Below are positions 1 through 7,638 of a stretch of DNA of 34,319 nt, piece by piece. Source of the DNA: Chitinophagaceae bacterium (GTDB lineage Bacteria; Bacteroidota; Bacteroidia; Chitinophagales; Chitinophagaceae); the NCBI GenBank assembly GCA_014879545.1, contig JACSRV010000081.1, forward strand, positions 1-34,319. The letters are read 5' to 3'. Made by a program: the position numbers and the translations under genes. The notes under the pieces are model-generated. The model saw nothing but the letters and a program-made list of their open reading frames with translations. It was not told the DNA's origin and did not search any database. The number at the start of each line of letters is the position of its first letter. The stretch's first letter is position 1.

Positions 1-1
1 C

Positions 2-973
2 ATCCATGAGCAGTCTGCCGACATCAACCAGGGCGTGGAAAGAAAGAAAAAAGAAGACCAGGGCGCCGGCGACCAGGGTATGATGTTTGGCTACGCTACC
101 AACGAAACAGCCAACTACATGCCACTCGCACTCGATCTGGCACACAACCTCCTGCTGGAACTTTCTGCTATCCGCCGCGAAGGCAAACAGATGAAGTACC
201 TACGCCCCGATGCTAAGAGCCAGGTGACCCTCGAATACGACGACAACAACAAACCCGTTCGTATCGACACCATCGTTATCAGCACCCAGCACGACGATTT
301 TGCCGAGGAAAAACCAATGCAGGACCGCATCACTAAAGATGTGAAGACCATCCTCATCCCACGCATCCTCAAAAGCTATCCGCAATACAAACACCTCTTC
401 AACGACAAGATCAAGTATCACGTAAACCCAACCGGCAAATTCGTGATAGGTGGTCCGCACGGCGATACAGGTCTCACAGGCCGCAAGATCATCGTAGATA
501 CATACGGTGGCAAGGGCGCGCACGGTGGTGGAGCATTCAGCGGTAAAGATCCGAGCAAGGTTGACCGCTCTGCGGCATACGCAACCCGCCACATAGCCAA
601 GAACCTCGTGGCTGCCGGCGTTTGCGACGAAGTACTCGTTCAGGTGTCATACGCTATCGGCGTGGCACAGCCAATGGGTCTGTACGTAAACACATATGGC
701 ACTGCCAAAGTGAACATGACCGATGGCGAGATCGCTAAGGTCCTGAGCACAGTGTTCGATATGCGTCCTTACTTCATAGAAGAGCGCCTGAAACTGCGCC
801 AGCCTATGTATAGCGAGTGCGCTGCTTACGGCCACATGGGTCGCGTTCCGGTTACCGTGAACAAAACCTTCAAGAGCGCCGACGGCAAAACCAAGAACAT
901 GAAAGTAGAACTCTTCACCTGGGAAAAGCTCGACTACGTAGCCAAAGTAAAGAAAGCTTTCAAACTGAAATAA
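2..973 (+). CDS. metK: S-adenosylmethionine synthetase, 5' partial
   Basis: Makes S-adenosylmethionine from ATP and methionine in the cytoplasm. The reading frame is open from base 2 to the TAA at 971-973, so the gene runs off the left end and about 100 N-terminal residues are missing. A GTG at 35 is in frame but is not a real start, because family-like sequence (HEQSADINQGV) precedes it. Visible MetK signatures are GAGDQGMMFGYATNE, the phosphate-binding glycine loop GGGAFSGKD, and DRSAAYATRHIAKN just after it. The C-terminus looks complete. It is convergent with the SGNH gene, with a hairpin between them. Identification is secure; only the N-terminus is unseen. Confidence 0.96.
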   Translation: MHEQSADINQGVERKKKEDQGAGDQGMMFGYATNETANYMPLALDLAHNLLLELSAIRREGKQMKYLRPDAKSQVTLEYDDNNKPVRIDTIVISTQHDDFAEEKPMQDRITKDVKTILIPRILKSYPQYKHLFNDKIKYHVNPTGKFVIGGPHGDTGLTGRKIIVDTYGGKGAHGGGAFSGKDPSKVDRSAAYATRHIAKNLVAAGVCDEVLVQVSYAIGVAQPMGLYVNTYGTAKVNMTDGEIAKVLSTVFDMRPYFIEERLKLRQPMYSECAAYGHMGRVPVTVNKTFKSADGKTKNMKVELFTWEKLDYVAKVKKAFKLK

Positions 974-1014
974 TCAGACAAAAATCGGGGCACTCCCCCA
1001 CTCAAATACCTACC

Positions 1015-1039
1015 GAAAGTCGCTCTCAGAGCGGCTTTC
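1015..1039. terminator. Hairpin between convergent metK and SGNH gene
   Basis: An 11-bp stem (GAAAGTCGCTC / GAGCGGCTTTC, one G-T wobble) closes a 3-base loop. It lies 42 bases after the metK stop and 13 bases before the stop of the opposing gene, so it is well placed as a shared terminator. There is no strong T-run on either side. Confidence 0.6.
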
Positions 1040-1051
1040 GTCGTCTGGTAG

Positions 1052-2062
1052 CTACTGCTGCTGTGCCAGCCATGCCGCTACCTTGGCATGCCCCGCGGGC
1101 GTCCAGTGTTTGTCCAGCGGGTAGTAGTCATCGGCACTAAGCACCGGTGCGAGGTCCAGCAGGCGCAGACCCAGCGTGCCGCACACCTTGCGTAGGAAGG
1201 GCAACTGCTGCTCGGCCTTGTTGCCGGCGGTGGGCGGTATGTACACCACCGTCACACGGCTCTGTCGCTCCTTCGCGAACTGTGCCAACTGCTGCGCCAC
1301 CAGCAGGAACGCCTTATTGCCCTGCACCGCCGTCTTGCCCGAGCGGTAGCCGCTATACACATCGCGCACCGAGAGGTTCTTCACGGCGGCGGCGGCATAG
1401 TAGGCCAGCATAGACTTGCGGGCCGCAGTGCCGGTGATCATCCAGCGGTTCACCGTCTCCTGCCATGCACTGAACGAGGCTTCCAACGGCTTGGCGAGGG
1501 CTATGCTGCCCCCCTGCTCCACGAAGTAAGGAAACGCATCAAACGAGGTGTTCTCGTTGTCAATGAAGTCGTTGGAGGAGAGGAAGAGGTACACGTCTAT
1601 ACCCGTTACCGGTGAGGCGTGTGCCCACTTCATCAGCATCAGCATCTCTTGTATGTTGCTATAACCCGGCACCGACATATTCAGCACGCGCTTGCCGGTG
1701 GCCCGCTCATACTGCTTCTCCACGCCGTCGGGCTCGTCTACGCCCCAGCCAAAGGAGTAAGAGTCGCCCAGGAACCACACCTGTGCGCCCTGCAGCGAGG
1801 CATCGTCATCGCGGAAGCCTATGGTGTTAGTGCGTACCCGTGTGCTGAACTCGGCATTAGTGAAGGCCACATCCAGTCCCGGGGTGAGGCGGTAGCCCAG
1901 TGCGGGATCGTACACCACATTGCCGGGCTGGTACTGAAACACATTGCGGGTGCGGAAGTAGCGCATGGCCTGCTGCCGGGCAGTGGCGGTGAACTCCATC
2001 ACCACGGCCACTATTGCCAGCAATCCTACGAATATACCCACCGATATCAGTACCCTTTTCAT
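1052..2062 (-). CDS. Membrane-anchored SGNH/GDSL-like hydrolase
   Basis: 336 residues. An N-terminal hydrophobic segment (residues about 4-22) is a signal anchor, so the catalytic domain should face the periplasm. The block-I motif FLGDSYSFGWG puts the nucleophile at Ser101. Near the C-terminus LDKHWTPAGH gives the Asp317-x-His319 pair used by SGNH enzymes, in the DxHW form seen in AlgX/AlgJ-type O-acetyltransferases and related esterases. The substrate is unknown; an envelope glycan esterase or acetyltransferase is plausible from fold and location. It lies downstream of mdh on the same strand, but a hairpin at 2096-2126 separates them, so it is probably a separate transcript. Confidence 0.75.
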   Translation of the reverse strand: MKRVLISVGIFVGLLAIVAVVMEFTATARQQAMRYFRTRNVFQYQPGNVVYDPALGYRLTPGLDVAFTNAEFSTRVRTNTIGFRDDDASLQGAQVWFLGDSYSFGWGVDEPDGVEKQYERATGKRVLNMSVPGYSNIQEMLMLMKWAHASPVTGIDVYLFLSSNDFIDNENTSFDAFPYFVEQGGSIALAKPLEASFSAWQETVNRWMITGTAARKSMLAYYAAAAVKNLSVRDVYSGYRSGKTAVQGNKAFLLVAQQLAQFAKERQSRVTVVYIPPTAGNKAEQQLPFLRKVCGTLGLRLLDLAPVLSADDYYPLDKHWTPAGHAKVAAWLAQQQ

Positions 2063-2095
2063 AACACGAAAGTACGCTACCGGGCGGGGAAAAGA

Positions 2096-2126
2096 AAGCG
2101 TCCCGCACGCAGGGTGCAGGACGCTT
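2096..2126 (-). terminator. Intrinsic terminator after mdh
   Basis: Stem AAGCGTCC / GGACGCTT with an inner GCAC/GTGC stem. Read on the minus strand it is followed by a T-rich run (TTTCTTTT), as expected for an intrinsic terminator of mdh. Confidence 0.7.
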
Positions 2127-2154
2127 GTTGTGTTATTTGATCTGTACCGGCTGA

Positions 2155-3090
2155 TTATGCAACCAGTGTATCCAGCACGGCATTCATGTTGCGCACCGCC
2201 TCTGCCGACTTGTTGAACGCGGCCATTTCTTCCTCGTTCAGGTTGAAGTCAATGATCTTCTCCCAGCCGTTGCTGCCTATAACTACAGGCACGCCCAGGC
2301 AGATGTCGTTCTGGCCATATTCACCTTCCAGCGAAACGCAACAAGGGAATACTTTCTTCTGGTTGCGCACGATAGACTCAACCAGCTCGGCTCCTGCAGC
2401 ACCCGGTGCATACCATGCCGATGTGCCCAGCAGCTTAGTGAGCGTAGCACCACCCACCATAGTGTCGGCGGCTACCTGCTTCAGTGTGTCGGCGCTCAGC
2501 ATGTTCGATACAGGTGTACCGTTCAGCGTAGCCAGCCTTGTCAGCGGGATCATTGTAGTATCACCGTGCCCGCCTAATACTACTGCCTGCAGATCGTTCT
2601 GAGAGCAGTTGAGTTCTTTTTGCAGATAGGTCTTGAAGCGGGCGCTATCCAGGATGCCACCCATGCCTATGATGCGGTTCTTTGGAAGACCTGTAGCTTT
2701 AAGGGCCAGGTAGGTCATCGTATCCATCGGGTTAGAGATCACCACGATGATGGCGTTCGGAGAGTATTCGAGCGCGTTCTTGCACACAGTCTCAACGATC
2801 TTTGCGTTGGTGCCGATGAGCTCTTCACGCGTCATGCCCGGCTTGCGGGGAATACCCGATGTGATCACCACCACGTCGCTGCCGGCAGTAGCCGCATAGT
2901 CGTTGGTAACGCCCTTCACGCGTGTGTCGAAACCGCACAGTGAAGATGTCTGGTTGATATCCAGCGCCTTACCTTCCGCGAATCCTTCTTTGATGTCCAG
3001 TATCACCAGTTCTTCAGCCAGTTCTCTGCGTGCAATGTTGTCTGCGCAAGTAGCGCCAACTGCACCGGCGCCCACTACCGTAATTTTCAT
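2155..3090 (-). CDS. mdh: Malate dehydrogenase (LDH-like type)
   Basis: Interconverts malate and oxaloacetate with NAD in the TCA cycle. 311 residues, normal for the LDH-like MDH group. The Rossmann loop is GAGAVGATCAD (residues 7-17), with Asp32 at the end of strand 2, favouring NAD. Substrate residues are present: Arg82 and Arg88 in PRKPGMTR, where an Arg rather than Gln marks malate over lactate, then Asn120, Asp148 and Arg151 (ILDSARF), and catalytic His175 in GGHGDT. It starts at an ATG with a -7-like element about 40 bases upstream and ends before a clear terminator, so it is probably monocistronic. Confidence 0.97.
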   Translation of the reverse strand: MKITVVGAGAVGATCADNIARRELAEELVILDIKEGFAEGKALDINQTSSLCGFDTRVKGVTNDYAATAGSDVVVITSGIPRKPGMTREELIGTNAKIVETVCKNALEYSPNAIIVVISNPMDTMTYLALKATGLPKNRIIGMGGILDSARFKTYLQKELNCSQNDLQAVVLGGHGDTTMIPLTRLATLNGTPVSNMLSADTLKQVAADTMVGGATLTKLLGTSAWYAPGAAGAELVESIVRNQKKVFPCCVSLEGEYGQNDICLGVPVVIGSNGWEKIIDFNLNEEEMAAFNKSAEAVRNMNAVLDTLVA

Positions 3091-3132
3091 TTACTTGTAT
3101 TTTTAGAGTTAAATAATCAATTATTTGGTGCG

Positions 3133-3140
3133 CAAAGATA
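3133..3140 (-). promoter_or_regulatory. Bacteroidota-type -7 element for mdh
   Basis: On the minus strand the octamer is TATCTTTG, an exact match to TAnnTTTG, 43 bases upstream of the mdh ATG. No good TTTG -33 element lies at the usual distance, so this is a moderate call. Confidence 0.5.
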
Positions 3141-3307
3141 CATCAACCCGCTGACAATGACCTGATTCTTATCACTGTTTGTACCCCTTCTATATCATTT
3201 TAGCATATTCTTTTATTTCGCTGCTTTGCCCCCTGCTTTTTGCAGGTTACACCTACAATGCCGACCTTTGCACCTGCCGCACGCCACATCTCTGCGGCAC
3301 ATGTGAA

Positions 3308-3931
3308 ATGAGCACCTACAATGGTAATGACGCGCAGATCAGCACTTTCTGGAACGAACGCTTCGGGCAGGATGCCTATATATATGGCAAGGAGCCCAAC
3401 GAGTACTTCCGCTCGGTTATAGACAAGCTGCCCCCCGGCCGCCTGTTTGTGCCCGGTGCCGGCGAGGGCCGCGATGCCGTATATGCCGCTACCCTGGGCT
3501 GGGAGGTGCACTGCCTGGACCTGAGCGCCGAAGGCCGCCGCAAGGCGTTGCTGCTGGCTGCCGAGCGTGGTGTCACTATACATTACGATGTGCAGTCTAT
3601 TGCCGAAGCTACCTTCCCCGATGGCCACTTTAATATGATAGCCTCGGTGTTCTTTCACCTGCCCACCGCCATCAGGCACCGTTTTTATGCCGATGCGCAC
3701 CGCTGGCTGAGCCCCGGCGGCGTGTTCCTGATGGAGGCATTTACCCCGGCACAACTGGCCAACACCAGCGGCGGCCCCAAGGACCCCGATATGCTGGTAG
3801 ATGCCGCCACCGTTAAGACCGACCTCGCTCAGTTCCACATCTTGCGCATAGCCGAGGAAGAACCTACGCTTGCCGAGGGATCGCACCACAGCGGCAAGGC
3901 CAATGTGGTGGACGTGCTGGCGCTGAGGTAG
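3308..3931 (+). CDS. Class I SAM-dependent methyltransferase, TehB-like
   Basis: 207 residues when started at the ATG at 3308. The frame stays open back to a TTG at 3179, but those 43 residues are cysteine-rich and resemble no methyltransferase N-terminus, so I reject that start. SAM-binding motif I is LFVPGAGEGRDAVYAA (from about residue 46), with the acidic end of strand 2 at Asp71 (HCLDLS). This arrangement, including GRDAVY, is like TehB/thiopurine-type methyltransferases, which act on small electrophiles or oxyanions. The true substrate is not readable. It stands alone on this strand. Confidence 0.8.
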   Translation: MSTYNGNDAQISTFWNERFGQDAYIYGKEPNEYFRSVIDKLPPGRLFVPGAGEGRDAVYAATLGWEVHCLDLSAEGRRKALLLAAERGVTIHYDVQSIAEATFPDGHFNMIASVFFHLPTAIRHRFYADAHRWLSPGGVFLMEAFTPAQLANTSGGPKDPDMLVDAATVKTDLAQFHILRIAEEEPTLAEGSHHSGKANVVDVLALR

Positions 3932-3943
3932 TGCCGAGTTGCC

Positions 3944-3975
3944 TCCCCCTTCGCTTAAAAAGCTACTGCACGTGA
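3944..3975. repeat. Decayed copy of the CCCGCC...GGCGGG palindromic repeat
   Basis: The stretch CCTTCGCTTAAAAAGCTACT resembles the core of the three repeats at 14081-14310 (CCTTCGCTGAAAAAGCTACG), but the outer GGCGGG arm is lost. It lies in the 202-base gap 3932-4133, where I see nothing else. Confidence 0.45.
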
Positions 3976-4133
3976 CATGAGTGTGAGCGACTTACATGCC
4001 GGCAATCACTTGCAAGATGGCGGACACCCGTGCAGAATATCTGTGCCAAACCGGCGTTCAATTGACCAAGAAATACCATAACCTGAATGACTATACTCTT
4101 ATAAATGTTTTATTTTTATCGCAAATTAAATGA

Positions 4134-5150
4134 ATGAGTCATCACCATCGCACCGAAAAAAACTGCCTGAACTGTGGTGCTGAAGTTCTTGGTAAATTCT
4201 GCCAGCAATGCGGACAGGAAAACCTGGAACCCAAAGAAACTGCTATCCACATGGTGCGCCACTTTGCTGAAGATGTCACCCACTTCGACAGCAAGTTTTT
4301 CAACTCTGTAAAGTACCTGTTCACACGGCCCGGCTTTTTGGCCACCGAGTATATGAAGGGACGCAGGGTCAGTTACCTCAATCCCGTGCGGATGTATCTG
4401 TTCACATCTGCGCTTATATTCATCCTCATTTCTTATCTGTCGGGCGGACCCGAACATATAAGCCCCACAGCGGCCTACACCAGAGACACCATAGAACAGA
4501 ACAGCAACAGCAGCACCGTATCGTGGTACACTACCGATGTGCCCGGCACCGACGAGCAGGTCTCCGGTCTGGAGTTCCCCCGGATCTATGCAACAAACGG
4601 GGTTCATGCCTACGATTCCATTCAGCGATCGTTGCCTGAAACTGAAAAGGACGACTTTTTTGCCGGCTATTTCAACCGTAAACTGGCTGCCACTGCCACT
4701 ACCTACCACAAGAACCCCAACGAATTCATGCGCAAGCTGAATCAAAGGTTTCTCAACTCGTTCTCAAAGGTGTTCTTCTTTTCGCTCCCTTTGTTTGTGT
4801 TGTTTCTCAGCGTGTTATATGTCCGCCGGAAACAATTCTATTTTTCGGTGCATGCGGTGTTTACGTTGCAGTACTACTGCTTTGTTTTCTTCTCCCTGTT
4901 GCTCATCACCATTGCGCAGATCTATGCATTTGATGATGGCCCTGCTTCATCTGCCATGATGGTGGTATTGTTTGCGGTGTTTGCGGGCATATACGTTTAT
5001 TTATATCTGGCCATGTTGCACTTTTATGGGCAGTCGTGGTTCAAAACAGCAGTTAAGTTTATGGTGCTGAGTGCTGCCATATCCGGTGCGCTTATCATGA
5101 TCACCGGCATAATATTTTTTAATCTTATGGTGTCGCTGGCAGAAGCTTAG
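4134..5150 (+). CDS. DUF3667 family zinc-ribbon membrane protein
   Basis: 338 residues. An N-terminal zinc ribbon has Cys11, Cys14, Cys23 and Cys26 (CLNCG / CQQCG). The conserved DUF3667 stretch follows: HFAEDVTHFDSKF, then KYLFTRPGFLATEYMKGRR, then YLNPVRMYLF. A variable soluble loop (about residues 100-205) separates the first membrane span (about 82-98) from four C-terminal spans. Function is unknown; the family is common in Bacteroidota and sits in the inner membrane. An ATG at 4130 is out of frame. It is the last intact gene before the left boundary of the accessory island. Confidence 0.85.
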   Translation: MSHHHRTEKNCLNCGAEVLGKFCQQCGQENLEPKETAIHMVRHFAEDVTHFDSKFFNSVKYLFTRPGFLATEYMKGRRVSYLNPVRMYLFTSALIFILISYLSGGPEHISPTAAYTRDTIEQNSNSSTVSWYTTDVPGTDEQVSGLEFPRIYATNGVHAYDSIQRSLPETEKDDFFAGYFNRKLAATATTYHKNPNEFMRKLNQRFLNSFSKVFFFSLPLFVLFLSVLYVRRKQFYFSVHAVFTLQYYCFVFFSLLLITIAQIYAFDDGPASSAMMVVLFAVFAGIYVYLYLAMLHFYGQSWFKTAVKFMVLSAAISGALIMITGIIFFNLMVSLAEA

Positions 5151-5345
5151 TTACCATTGTTCAAAATTATCTTTCATTAGGTTTTACCAACCCGGGGTTA
5201 CTTACGGCCGGATGCGTGTTTCATTATCGCCCGGCAGAACTCCCCCCACTCTGTTTCTCCCAGCTGCGCAATTTTTTCTTTGTGCGCAGTTCCTGGGTGT
5301 TTTCATTGATTATCAATGGGTATGTGGGAAGTTTTGCTTCTCACC

Positions 5346-5366
5346 TGCCTAGTCGGCAGGCAGGCT
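5346..5366. repeat. 21-bp hairpin-like insert inside IR-L
   Basis: Aligning IR-L with the reverse complement of IR-R leaves 21 extra bases here, between TTCTCACC and GCTTCCC, which are adjacent in IR-R. The insert contains TGCC-TAGTC-GGCA, a small stem-loop, plus a repeated GGCAGGCAGG run. Confidence 0.5.
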
Positions 5367-5568
5367 GCTTCCCAAAACTGCGCAAAACCTGCGCACCTTT
5401 GCGCATCCTGTGCGCACCCGATAGGTAAATAAAATCACCATACATGCCGGTTTGCCTCATTTTCTGCAACTTCAATACAAGTTACAACGGGGATCACAAC
5501 CCTGCAAAAAGAAAATCTATGATAGTGCGATTTCTGTAGTGCCATAGAAGAATGTGGACAACACGAGC

Positions 5569-5637
5569 AACCCCGAAGGGGTGGCATTATTATAGAATAA
5601 CATCCCCCACGCCACACAAACCCCGAAGGGGTGACAT
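5569..5637. repeat. 69-bp direct repeat, outer copy (two palindrome units)
   Basis: Two copies of AACCCCGAAGGGGTGRCAT (5569-5587 and 5619-5637) with a 50-base period. Aligned to 6793-6861 the whole 69 bases differ at 7 positions by my count (62/69). Together they flank the decayed KilA-N/DUF1016 gene. Confidence 0.8.
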
Positions 5638-5771
5638 TATTGCATGCCGAAAGGACAAAGCAAAAAATTGTTTCTCGCCAACAAGCCTACTATTGACATC
5701 GGGGGCTTCTGAGAGCAGCGCCCCTATACTAAAACGCAATTTCGTTATCATCGTTGCCTGCTTTGTTAATT

Positions 5772-6517
5772 CTACTGTTCATTGCTGCCCTTCTTATCAT
5801 ACAGTTCATACAACTCATGTAGTTTGGCATGTAGCAACTTTTTGTCCGGCAACGCTGTAGTGTACTGGCTGACCAGCGTAGGTGATAGGTGCCTGCTAAG
5901 GGCATATTCCACTACCTCCTGATCTTTATCCCGGCATAACAACACCCCAATGCTGGGGTTCTCATTCGGCTTTTTCACATCCCGGTCAAGGGCCTCCAGA
6001 TAAAAATTGAGTTTACCCAAATGTTCCGGCTTGAACGTAAGTGATTTCAACTCAAAGGCAACCAAGCTTTGCAAGCCCCTATGATAAAAAAGCAGGTCAA
6101 TGAAGAAATCGGTATTGCCAACCTGAACACGATACTCTTCGCCTACAAACAGGAAATCCTTTCCCAGTTCCAGTATAAACTGCTTCATATTGGCTATCAG
6201 TGCCTTTTGCAGGTCACCTTCGGGATGTTCTTCAGGCAAACCCAGAAACTCCAAGACGTAAGTGTCCTTAAATATCTGATTTACATCGTGTTGTAAAACT
6301 CTCAACGGTGTTGAGAGATTTGAGTCGCTAAGCATAAAACGTTCATAAACAGAGGCATTGATCTGACGGTCAAGTTCCTGAAAGAGTACTTTTCCTTTGT
6401 TGTAAGGAGTATATAAAACTCTCTTTCTTCGTGAGTTTTACACCGTGAAAATATCGCCAGATTGTGCGACCAATTCAATTCTCTCAGCAGTGGTGCTAAG
6501 CCACTAACCAAATTCAA
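5772..6517 (-). pseudogene. YhcG-like DUF1016 PD-(D/E)XK nuclease, frameshifted and N-truncated
   Basis: The C-terminal two thirds of a YhcG/DUF1016 protein. The downstream part (5772-6335) holds the nuclease-like core: FIDLLFYHRG, then LVAFELKSL, the D...ExK pattern, then KLNFYLEALD and PSIGVLLC. The upstream part (6302-6517) reads LLRELNWSHNL and CKTHEEREFYI in another frame. Adding one base near 6377 joins them as KEKYSFRELDRQINASVYER, which is family-like, so a single-base deletion is the simplest cause. The DUF1016 N-terminal region (roughly 100 residues) is missing, and a KilA-N fragment abuts instead. The gene is broken as read. Confidence 0.8.
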
Positions 6518-6750
6518 ACGCTATTTCTTTATGCGCAAATGTTCCGCCATATCTGCCCGTTGTAGCCTTGATGCCTATGGCATTGGTTTTTTCTATCCAC
6601 TTTTTCACCGATAATGTAAAACGGTTCAGACCCGCTTCATTTTTAATTCCCCCGAATTCGGTGGAATTAAAATCGGGATTGTACATCTGTTCCCAAATAG
6701 CGAGGACTCTTGACTATTTTTATTTTTTCGCATTCTTGCACAACACAATT
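6504..6750 (-). pseudogene. KilA-N domain remnant
   Basis: The frame 6504-6713 reads IWEQMYNPDFN, then KNEAGLNRFTLSVKKWIEK, then TNAIGIKATTGRYGGTFAH and KEIAFEFG. This is the conserved part of Bacteroidota KilA-N proteins, which are phage- and virus-related DNA-binding modules. A stop lies directly upstream (6714-6716); a possible further N-terminal piece (RKNKNS) lies in another frame up to about 6750. Downstream it ends right after FEFG, where intact homologues continue, and runs into the YhcG-like fragment with a 14-base overlap of frames. It is a truncated remnant. Confidence 0.7.
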
Positions 6751-6792
6751 CAAGGAAACACCACGCATTTTCAAAATCCGCATCACACGGAC

Positions 6793-6861
6793 AACCCCGA
6801 AGGGGTGACATGACTATAGAATAACATCCCCCACAACACCTAAACCCCGAAGGGGTGACAT
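6793..6861. repeat. 69-bp direct repeat, inner copy (two palindrome units)
   Basis: Two AACCCCGAAGGGGTGACAT units at 6793-6811 and 6843-6861, with the intervening TATAGAATAACATCCCCCAC identical to the outer copy at 5569-5637. Same orientation, start points 1224 bases apart, enclosing the KilA-N/DUF1016 pseudogene. Confidence 0.8.
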
Positions 6862-6885
6862 TATCCTCTACCCGCTGTCCCTACA

Positions 6886-7542
6886 TTATTTTATGGCAAG
6901 ATCAATTTTAGCCTGCATAAGCACATCATTGAATCTTGTAATACTATTTGCATACTCTGGCAGTTCGTTATTCAGCCATCCAAGAACGACAATGATCTTA
7001 TCGTGAATTTCTTCTACTTTATCCAGCCTCCAAGAAACCGGCTCGTTGTGGTATACACGATTCCTGAAGTCTCTTATCTTATTCAATGGCCCCGAAACCA
7101 TGTGTCTCTTTCTGTCCTGCTTCGGCATGTAAGGAAATGCACGTCGCAGACTTTTCCATAACACCATCTCATACTCCACATTCAAAATTCTAACCCAGAA
7201 ACCCAAGGTCAACTCGCCAATTACTTTCGAACTGTTGATCGTCTCTCCTCGTTTTGTAATGTGTCTCATTGCGGTCTTTATATCACCGGCCAGGTCCTTT
7301 AGAGCCGTATCCGCTTCAATCTGCAGATACCAGTCAGTTGTCCCAAAGTGCTTGATCAACTCCCTATTAAGACTATTTCGCAAAGCGACTTCAAATATCG
7401 ACAGTAGCGGATAGGACGCTTCTGAAATCAGGATGTTAATTCGGTAGTGCAATAATGCCTTTTCGTCGTCAGGGTGATGCAAATCAAGATATTTCTGCAT
7501 TCTGTCAGAAGAAAATACCTTTCGGAACGTGTATGTGTCCAT
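6886..7542 (-). CDS. Abi-family (AbiD/F-like) HEPN-type protein
   Basis: 218 residues with the pattern of the Abi_2/AbiD-F family: ISEASYPLLSIFEVALRNSL near residue 39, GELTLGFWVRILN near 109, and the C-terminal IRDFRNRVYHNEPVSW. The last contains Arg160-x4-His165, fitting the Rx4-6H signature of HEPN RNases, so the likely activity is RNA cleavage in abortive infection. It is the last intact gene of the island's minus-strand series, 96 bases after the PLD-like gene. Family assignment is good; RNase activity and any antiphage role are inferred. It could also be the toxin half of a toxin-antitoxin pair, but I see no antitoxin beside it. Confidence 0.75.
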   Translation of the reverse strand: MDTYTFRKVFSSDRMQKYLDLHHPDDEKALLHYRINILISEASYPLLSIFEVALRNSLNRELIKHFGTTDWYLQIEADTALKDLAGDIKTAMRHITKRGETINSSKVIGELTLGFWVRILNVEYEMVLWKSLRRAFPYMPKQDRKRHMVSGPLNKIRDFRNRVYHNEPVSWRLDKVEEIHDKIIVVLGWLNNELPEYANSITRFNDVLMQAKIDLAIK

Positions 7543-7638
7543 TTTTTTGTAATTTTGTGGTGTTGCAGTCCCGGTACTTCCTCTCCCAGATATAGATGCT
7601 GGTGATGAAGCCGGGTTTTTTTATGTTCTTAATCTCTC

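Larger units (their letters stand above)
5235..5637 (+). repeat. Left copy of compound flanking repeat (IR-L)
   Basis: Fills most of the 621-base gene-free gap 5151-5771. Block 1 (5235-5415) is rich in TGCGCA words around the near-palindrome CATTGATTATCAATG. Block 2 (about 5425-5550) includes TGATAGTGCG and CATAGAA. Block 3 is a pair of CCCCGAAGGGG palindromes. The same three blocks in the same order occur on the opposite strand at 12549-12929, diverged but easy to align by eye. The left copy alone carries a 21-base insert at 5346-5366. I find no gene in it. Confidence 0.75.

Noticed and set aside
3179-3307. 43-residue N-terminal extension of the TehB-like methyltransferase
   Set aside because: Starts with TTG and matches no methyltransferase N-terminus; the ATG at 3308 gives a normal length.
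5435-5617. 60-residue minus-strand frame with QKSHYHRFSF, echoed by PKTHYHRYFF near 12640-12670
   Set aside because: The likeness is explained by the inverted compound repeat; there is no start context or conserved full-length frame.
7543-7638. Open, protein-like reading (IKNIKKPGFITSIYIWERK) between the PLD-like and Abi genes
   Set aside because: It is in a different frame from the PLD-like tail, whose own ending is family-like, and it has no start. Possibly a remnant, but not supportable as a gene.
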